DNA of 48,923 nucleotides, taken from positions 1-48,923 of the forward strand of contig NZ_BCSS01000026.1 in NCBI RefSeq assembly GCF_001570985.1, read 5' to 3'. Made by a program: the position numbers and the translations under genes. This document shows positions 44,180 through 48,923 of the stretch, in pieces (position 1 is the first letter of the stretch; every line of letters starts with the position of its first letter). The notes under the pieces were generated by a model, which did no database searches, had not been told where the DNA came from, and was given only the letters and a program-made list of their open reading frames with translations. Source of the DNA: Janibacter limosus NBRC 16128 (GTDB taxonomy: Bacteria > Actinomycetota > Actinomycetes > Actinomycetales > Dermatophilaceae).

Positions 44180-45814
44180 CTACAGGTCGTCGGCGTCGAG
44201 GATCCGGTAGGCGTACCCCTGCTCCGCGAGGAAGCGCTGCCGGTGTGAGGCGAACTCCGCATCGACGGTGTCGCGCGTGACGACGGTGTAGAAGTGCGCG
44301 GTGCGCCCGTCCTCCTTGGGCCGCAGCACCCGGCCCAGACGCTGGGCCTCCTCCTGGCGTGAGCCGAAGGTGCCACTGACCTGGATCGCGACGCTCGCCT
44401 CGGGCAGGTCGACGGAGAAGTTGGCCACCTTGGACACGACGAGGAGGCTGGACCTGCCTTCGCGGAAGTCGGCGAAGAGCTCCTGGCGCTGCTTGACGGG
44501 GGTCTCGCCCGTGATGAGGTCGGCGTCCAGCTGCTCGGCGAGCTCGTGGAGCTGGTCGAGGTACTGACCGATGACGAGCGTCGGCTCGCCCCGGTGCTGG
44601 TCGACGATCGTGCGGACGACCCCGAGCTTGACGGGCGAGCACGACGCCAACCGGTAACGGTCCTCGGCGTCGGCGGTGGCATAGGCCATCCGCTCGGCGT
44701 CGCTGAGGGTCACCCGGACCTCGACGCAGTCAGCCGGCGCGATGTAGCCCTGCGCCTCGATGTCCTTCCACGGTGCGTCGAAGCGCTTGGGGCCGATGAG
44801 GGAGAAGACATCGGCCTCGCGGCCGTCCTCGCGCACCAGGGTCGCCGTCAGCCCGAGGCGGCGACGAGCCTGCAGGTCCGCGGTCATCCGGAAGATCGGC
44901 GCCGGCAGCAGGTGCACCTCGTCATAGACGACCAGGCCCCAGTCGCGGGCATCGAGCAGGTCGAGGTGCGGGTAGATCCCCTTGCGCTTGAGCGTGAGGA
45001 CTTGATAGGTCGCGATGGTGACCGGGCGGATCTCCTTGCGGGCACCGGAGTACTCGCCGATCTCCTCCTCGGTGAGGGTGGTGCGCTCGAGCAGCTCCTG
45101 CTTCCACTGCCGCGCGCTGACCGTGTTGGTCACGAGGATGAGGGTGGTCGCCTTGGCGGCGGCCATCGCACCGGCCCCGACGAGCGTCTTGCCGGCGCCG
45201 CAGGGCAGGACGACGACGCCGGAGCCGCCGTCCCAGAAGCCGTCGACAGCCTGCTGCTGGTAGGGCCGCAGGGACCAGCCGTCCTCCAGCAGCTCGATCG
45301 GGTGCGCCTCGCCGTCGACATAGCCGGCGCGGTCCTCCGCCGGCCACCCGACCTTGAGCAGCTCCTGCTTGAGGGTGCCCCGCTCCGAGGGGTGGACGAC
45401 GACCTCGTCGGGAGAGAGCATCTCGCCGAGCAGCGGCGTGATCTTCTTGTGCCTCATGACCTCGGTGAGCACGGCCCGGTCGGTGGTGCGCAGGACGAGC
45501 TGGTCGCCGTCCTTCTCCAGCACGAGTCGGCCATAGCGGTCCATGGTCTCGGCGATGTCGACGAGCAGGGCCTGCGGCACCGGGTAGCGCGAGTGCGTGA
45601 TGAGGGCATTGACGACCTGCTCGGCGTCGTGGCCCGCGGCGCGCGCATTCCACAGACCGAGGGGAGTCACCCGGTAGGTGTGGATGTGCTCGGGAGCCCG
45701 CTCCAGCTCGGCGAAGGGGGCGATGGCCCGACGCGCGTCGGCGGACCGCTCGTGGTCGACCTCGAGCAGGAGGGTCTTGTCGCTCTGGACGATGAGCGCG
45801 CCGTCGAGGGCCAT
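44180..45814 (-). CDS. XPB/Ssl2-like DNA repair helicase
   Basis: A 544-aa superfamily 2 helicase related to the archaeal/eukaryotic XPB. An N-terminal accessory region (to about 180) precedes motif I LPCGAGKT (203-210), motif II DEVH (298-301), motif III GLTATLVRED with the XPB-type RED motif (328-330), and motif VI AQRLGRVLRPKEDG. It probably acts in nucleotide-excision repair or transcription-coupled events; actinobacteria use it in place of or beside UvrD-type helicases. ATG 45814 sits one base after the stop of the DUF4190-type gene, so the two are co-expressed. A longer start (45850) would overlap that gene. Confidence 0.93.
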   Translation of the reverse strand: MALDGALIVQSDKTLLLEVDHERSADARRAIAPFAELERAPEHIHTYRVTPLGLWNARAAGHDAEQVVNALITHSRYPVPQALLVDIAETMDRYGRLVLEKDGDQLVLRTTDRAVLTEVMRHKKITPLLGEMLSPDEVVVHPSERGTLKQELLKVGWPAEDRAGYVDGEAHPIELLEDGWSLRPYQQQAVDGFWDGGSGVVVLPCGAGKTLVGAGAMAAAKATTLILVTNTVSARQWKQELLERTTLTEEEIGEYSGARKEIRPVTIATYQVLTLKRKGIYPHLDLLDARDWGLVVYDEVHLLPAPIFRMTADLQARRRLGLTATLVREDGREADVFSLIGPKRFDAPWKDIEAQGYIAPADCVEVRVTLSDAERMAYATADAEDRYRLASCSPVKLGVVRTIVDQHRGEPTLVIGQYLDQLHELAEQLDADLITGETPVKQRQELFADFREGRSSLLVVSKVANFSVDLPEASVAIQVSGTFGSRQEEAQRLGRVLRPKEDGRTAHFYTVVTRDTVDAEFASHRQRFLAEQGYAYRILDADDL

Positions 45815-45815
45815 G

Positions 45816-46280
45816 TCAGCTCTCCGAGAGGACGATGGCGATGACCACACCGACGACGACGATCACCGTGACGAGGGTGAGGACGGCGAAGGTGACCCAC
45901 CCGATCTTGGTCAGCTTCGCCGCGCCCTCCGGGTCGGTCGACTGCTTGACGATGCCGAGGATGCCCAGGACGAGTCCGGGAATGCCGATGTAGCAGCAGT
46001 AGCCGGTGAGGAGCGTGAGTGAGGACAGGACGATCAGGACGATCGCCGAGGTGTTGGGCTCCGTCTGCGGTCCCGCTGCGTAGTGGTACGGAGGCGGCAT
46101 GGGCGCGCCCGGGAGGATCGGCGCCGGGAGAGGGGCGGAGCGTCCGGGCTCGTAGGCGGGCGGCTGCGGCCGGGCCGAGCCACCACCCTGGACATAGGGA
46201 TCCGACGAGTACGGGTCCGACGAGTAGGGCTCGCCGTCTCGCGGGTCCGGCCGATCGTTGGGGTACGGGTCGTTGCTCAT
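45816..46280 (-). CDS. DUF4190-type small membrane protein
   Basis: A 154-aa protein. A Tyr/Pro/Ser-rich cytosolic half (YSSDPYSSDPY repeats, residues 16-29, to about 70) leads to two membrane segments (about 79-110 and 125-151). The loop LGIVKQSTDPEGAAKLTKIG between them is typical of DUF4190. No enzymatic motif. It lies directly upstream of the XPB gene with a 1-nt gap and divergent from the HMG-CoA lyase gene. Function unknown. Confidence 0.82.
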   Translation of the reverse strand: MSNDPYPNDRPDPRDGEPYSSDPYSSDPYVQGGGSARPQPPAYEPGRSAPLPAPILPGAPMPPPYHYAAGPQTEPNTSAIVLIVLSSLTLLTGYCCYIGIPGLVLGILGIVKQSTDPEGAAKLTKIGWVTFAVLTLVTVIVVVGVVIAIVLSES

Positions 46281-46316
46281 GTGGTGCTGTCCTCCCTGGC
46301 CTGCTGCGGCAGGCCC

Positions 46317-46344
46317 GTGACAACGGTACGTGATGCGAGATAGT
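46317..46344 (+). promoter_or_regulatory. Promoter of the HMG-CoA lyase gene
   Basis: GTGACA (46317-46322), a 16-nt spacer and GATAGT (46339-46344), then 6 nt to ATG 46351. The close placement points to a leaderless transcript. Confidence 0.5.
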
Positions 46345-46350
46345 GGCTGT

Positions 46351-47289
46351 ATGAGCCGTGCACTGCCGCAGAGCGAGCCGATGACCGACCTGCCCCCACG
46401 GGTGACGATCTACGAGGTCGGAGCGCGTGACGGCCTGCAGAACGAAAAGGCCGTGGTCCCCACCGAGGTCAAGGCGCAGTTCGTGCGACGACTGCTCGCT
46501 GCCGGCCTGCAGACCGTCGAGACGACCTCCTTCGTCTCGCCGCGCTGGGTGCCGCAGCTGGCCGATGCCACCGAGCTGCTGGCCGATCTCGGCGAGGTGG
46601 GGCGCGGCCCCCTTCGTCCCGTGCTCGTGCCCAACGAGCGTGGACTGGACCGGGCCCTCGAGGCGGGTGTCGGGGCGGTCGCGATCTTCGGCAGCGCCAC
46701 GCAGACCTTTGCGCAGAAGAACCTCGGACGCTCCCGCGAGGAGTCCGTCGAGATGTTCAAGCCCGTCGTCAAGCGGGCACAGGACGCGGGCCTGTGGGTG
46801 CGCGCCTATGTCTCGATGTGCTTCGGCGACCCGTGGGAGGGGCCGGTGCCCGTGGGTCAGGTCGCCGACGCGTGCGCGGAGCTGATGGACCTGGGCTGCG
46901 ACCAGCTGTCGATCGGCGACACCATCGGTACGGGCACCGCGGGGCACGTCGAGGCGCTGCTCACCGAGCTCGGCACGCGTGACATCGGCGTGGAGCGGAT
47001 CGGTGTGCACTTCCACGACACCTATGGGCAGGCCTTGGCCAACACCCTGACCGCGCTGCGTGCCGGGGTGAGCGTCGTCGACGCCTCCACCGGGGGGCTG
47101 GGCGGCTGCCCCTATGCCAAGTCGGCCACCGGCAACCTCGCGACCGAGGACCTCGTCTGGATGCTCGACGGCGCCGGCGTGGAGACCGGCGTCGACCTCG
47201 ACGCCCTCGTCGAGACGAGCGTGTGGATGGCCGAGCAGCTCGGCAAGCCCTCGCCGTCCCGGGTGGTCAAGGCGCTCGCCGGGGCCTGA
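46351..47289 (+). CDS. Hydroxymethylglutaryl-CoA lyase
   Basis: A 312-aa TIM-barrel lyase splitting HMG-CoA into acetoacetate and acetyl-CoA, as in leucine degradation. YEVGARDGLQNEKAVV (about 21-36) carries the Arg-Asp pair that activates substrate. HFHDTYGQALAN gives metal-binding histidines, and GLGGCPYAKSATGNLATEDL gives the catalytic Cys253. The length fits. ATG 46351 is chosen because a -10 box lies just before; ATG 46381 (MTDLPPR) is another option, whereas 46330 would start before the promoter. An acyl-CoA dehydrogenase is encoded elsewhere in the window but is not in the same unit. Confidence 0.92.
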   Translation: MSRALPQSEPMTDLPPRVTIYEVGARDGLQNEKAVVPTEVKAQFVRRLLAAGLQTVETTSFVSPRWVPQLADATELLADLGEVGRGPLRPVLVPNERGLDRALEAGVGAVAIFGSATQTFAQKNLGRSREESVEMFKPVVKRAQDAGLWVRAYVSMCFGDPWEGPVPVGQVADACAELMDLGCDQLSIGDTIGTGTAGHVEALLTELGTRDIGVERIGVHFHDTYGQALANTLTALRAGVSVVDASTGGLGGCPYAKSATGNLATEDLVWMLDGAGVETGVDLDALVETSVWMAEQLGKPSPSRVVKALAGA

Positions 47290-47308
47290 CGGGGCGAAGG
47301 GGGGAGCC

Positions 47309-48923
47309 TCAGCCCTCGACGACGACGCCGGTGATCCGGTGCAGCGAGAAGACCTGCGGCTGCCCGTCGACCTCGCCGATCACCCGACCGCCGTCGAGCG
47401 TCATCGGGTGGAAGATCACCCGCCGGGTCGAACCGACGGCGTCCGTCACCCCGAGCCAGACGGGGAGCCGGTCGGCGGCGGCCTCACGCAGCAGCGCCGA
47501 GCTGCTCGCCGGGTCCAGTGCCGGGATCGTCGGAGCACCGTCGTCAGGGGCATTGCGCTGCAGCTCCGCGCGGGCCTCGCCCTCGCGCAGCCGGATGAGC
47601 ACCTCGGCCGACGGCTCCGGCGCGACCTCGGTGACCGGGCGCTCGCGGCGGGGCGTGATGCGCGGTGCAGCGGGCTTGGTCGCGACGACGCCACCGGATC
47701 CCTCGAGGGCCGGCGCGGCGCCGACCTCGCGCAGGGACTCCAGCAGCACCGTGGGCCCGACGGGCGAGATGAGCACGGTCGGCGCGAGCTGACGCAGCTG
47801 CAGGTGGCTCAGGTCGCGGTGGGTGAGCAGGGCCTCGAGGTGTGTCGAGTCGTCGCTGCGCAGGTAGCTGCCCGCGGTGCCCACGCGCAGCTGGCCGTGG
47901 CGTCGGGCGACATCGCGCACGAGGTAGTCGAGCGGCTGCGGGACGGGGCTGGCGCTGAAGCGGGCGAGTGACTCGAGCAGCTCGTCGGCGCTCCACCCCG
48001 AGTCCAGGGCCGAGCGCAGCGAGGTCTCGGTGAAGCGGTGCACGCTGGCGCCACCGCGGGACTCGAGCCGGGCGCTGCGGCGCAGGAGGGCCGCCAGCTC
48101 CGGGACGGGGGTGCCGGGCACGACCGCGGTGAGATCGGCCTGCAGCAGCAGTCGGTCGACCGGCTCGGGGACGAAGGTCTCGAGCAGGTGGCTCGCCGCC
48201 ACCTCGTCGGTCAGCAGCAGCCGGCCGACCGAGCCGAGGGCGCCGCGTCCGGTGACCCCGAGCTGCTCGCCCTCCTTGAGCAGGGCGGTGACGGCCTCGT
48301 CGGCGCCGTGGGGCATGCGCCGGGGGCGCCGGTGCCGCAGCCGCTCCAGCACGTCAGCGGCATCGGGGGAGGTGCCCTCGGGCAGGGCCGCGAGGATGTC
48401 GAGCAGCTCGCGACGCAGCGCCCGCACGGGCGGCCACACCATGCCCTCGGACAGGGCGTTGACCCGGCCCCCGTCCTCGGGTGCCGGGACCGCGCTGGCA
48501 CGCAGGGACCGCAGCCAGGGGCCGGTCAGGCCGGCCCACCGGCCGGCAGGGGGCAGGGAGCGCCACTCGTCGAGGACCGTCGTGAGTCGCCAGGTCGGCT
48601 CGAGTGCGTGGTCGTCGTCGAGGAGGCCGGCGCCCAGGGCCAGCTCGAGGAGGAAGGCGGCGCTCGCCTCGTCGAGGTCGACGCGACCGGCGAGGGCGCG
48701 CAGGTCGCGGACGGCCAGGCCGCCGCTGCGCAGGACGCGCGGGCGCAGGTCCTCGACCCGGTCGAGCAGCTCGTCGACGAGCGCGACGACCTCGGTGGCG
48801 CTGGCGGTCGCGGCGCGGTCGACGTCGTCGAGATCCAGGGTGCGGGCGCTCTCGGGGGACTCGTCGAGAGGGTCGAGGATCCGCCCGCCCCGCACGAGCA
48901 GACCGACCTCGCGGGGGAGCAGG
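47309..48923 (-). CDS. Helicase-associated protein, partial at the window edge
   Basis: At least 538 residues of an open frame that continues past the right edge; the first in-window residues LLPREVGLLVRGGRILDPLD are already inside the conserved region. It belongs to the helicase-C-terminal/XPB-associated family of actinobacteria (helicase_C_3-type), which lacks a walker-bearing helicase core here. A winged-helix-like stretch (VALVDELLDRVEDLRPRVLR) and a second half with LETFVPEPVDRLLLQADLTA and VVPGTPVPELAALLRRSARL are characteristic. The C-terminus ends in WLGVTDAVGSTRRVIFHPM and DGGRVIGEVDG. It lies near the XPB gene, with which it is often clustered, supporting a shared DNA-repair or chromosome role. 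Confidence 0.8.
   Translation of the reverse strand, partial: LLPREVGLLVRGGRILDPLDESPESARTLDLDDVDRAATASATEVVALVDELLDRVEDLRPRVLRSGGLAVRDLRALAGRVDLDEASAAFLLELALGAGLLDDDHALEPTWRLTTVLDEWRSLPPAGRWAGLTGPWLRSLRASAVPAPEDGGRVNALSEGMVWPPVRALRRELLDILAALPEGTSPDAADVLERLRHRRPRRMPHGADEAVTALLKEGEQLGVTGRGALGSVGRLLLTDEVAASHLLETFVPEPVDRLLLQADLTAVVPGTPVPELAALLRRSARLESRGGASVHRFTETSLRSALDSGWSADELLESLARFSASPVPQPLDYLVRDVARRHGQLRVGTAGSYLRSDDSTHLEALLTHRDLSHLQLRQLAPTVLISPVGPTVLLESLREVGAAPALEGSGGVVATKPAAPRITPRRERPVTEVAPEPSAEVLIRLREGEARAELQRNAPDDGAPTIPALDPASSSALLREAAADRLPVWLGVTDAVGSTRRVIFHPMTLDGGRVIGEVDGQPQVFSLHRITGVVVEG

Overview
The window is very GC-rich, with dense 1-8 nt stop/start overlaps, GTG and TTG starts, and several genes whose start codon sits 6-8 nt after a -10-like hexamer (leaderless style). 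Gene content is actinobacterial: gpgS next to a folP2-like gene, a DUF3263 protein, an orphan WXG100 protein, LCP and PepSY lipoproteins, a GGM-tailed groEL under CIRCE control, a PhoP-like response regulator, and an XPB helicase with its helicase-associated partner. A Micrococcales/Intrasporangiaceae-type chromosome is the best guess; this is inference, not a database match.

Layout. 1-2100 is a disturbed accessory patch: a small thioredoxin-fold gene, a gene-poor stretch ending in a 3' tRNA fragment (probable attachment-site scar), a decayed orotate phosphoribosyltransferase and a HicAB-type toxin-antitoxin pair. 2100-5070 holds a very small solute-binding-like lipoprotein and the gpgS-folP2-dioxygenase-fold operon. 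5070-8120 reads leftward: a YtrA-type GntR regulator with its membrane-protein partner, a GNAT acetyltransferase and an exported nuclease. 8120-12540 holds an MFS transporter, an acyl-CoA dehydrogenase and two lipoproteins. 12530-15520 is a molybdate operon (HTH-TOBE regulator, modA, modB, modC). 15550-19890 holds a SGNH hydrolase, ung, a PLP decarboxylase, a small exported protein, the DUF3263 gene and one unrecognised gene. 19886-21763 is groEL with two CIRCE operators and a terminator.

21779-29591 is a molybdenum hydroxylase cluster of the CO-dehydrogenase family: coxD-like MoxR ATPase, coxE-like VWA protein and XdhC/CoxF maturation factor, then, from a separate promoter with a palindromic operator, the structural genes coxS-coxL-coxM and coxG. 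The CoxL active-site loop reads AYRGAGR, the form II signature, so CO need not be the substrate. The molybdate operon about 6 kb upstream could supply metal for its cofactor.

29679-34738 holds a PhoD-like phosphatase and a LolD/FtsX-type ABC exporter. 34798-40920 reads leftward: a response regulator, histidine kinase and HtrA protease array, a DUF2339 membrane protein preceded by a 43-nt near-perfect palindrome, and the WXG100 protein. 41122-44165 is an ehuBCDA-type importer probably for ectoine/hydroxyectoine. 44180-48923 holds the XPB helicase, a small DUF4190-type membrane protein, HMG-CoA lyase and the helicase-associated protein, which is cut by the window edge.

No complete mobile element, CRISPR array, rRNA or intact tRNA was seen. 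The most unusual sequence-level signals are the 9-mer CGAAGGGGG, found 23 times on both strands; the 43-nt palindrome at 37086-37128; the two-turn inverted repeat over the start of the molybdate regulator; and the tRNA scar with the decayed pyrE-like gene.
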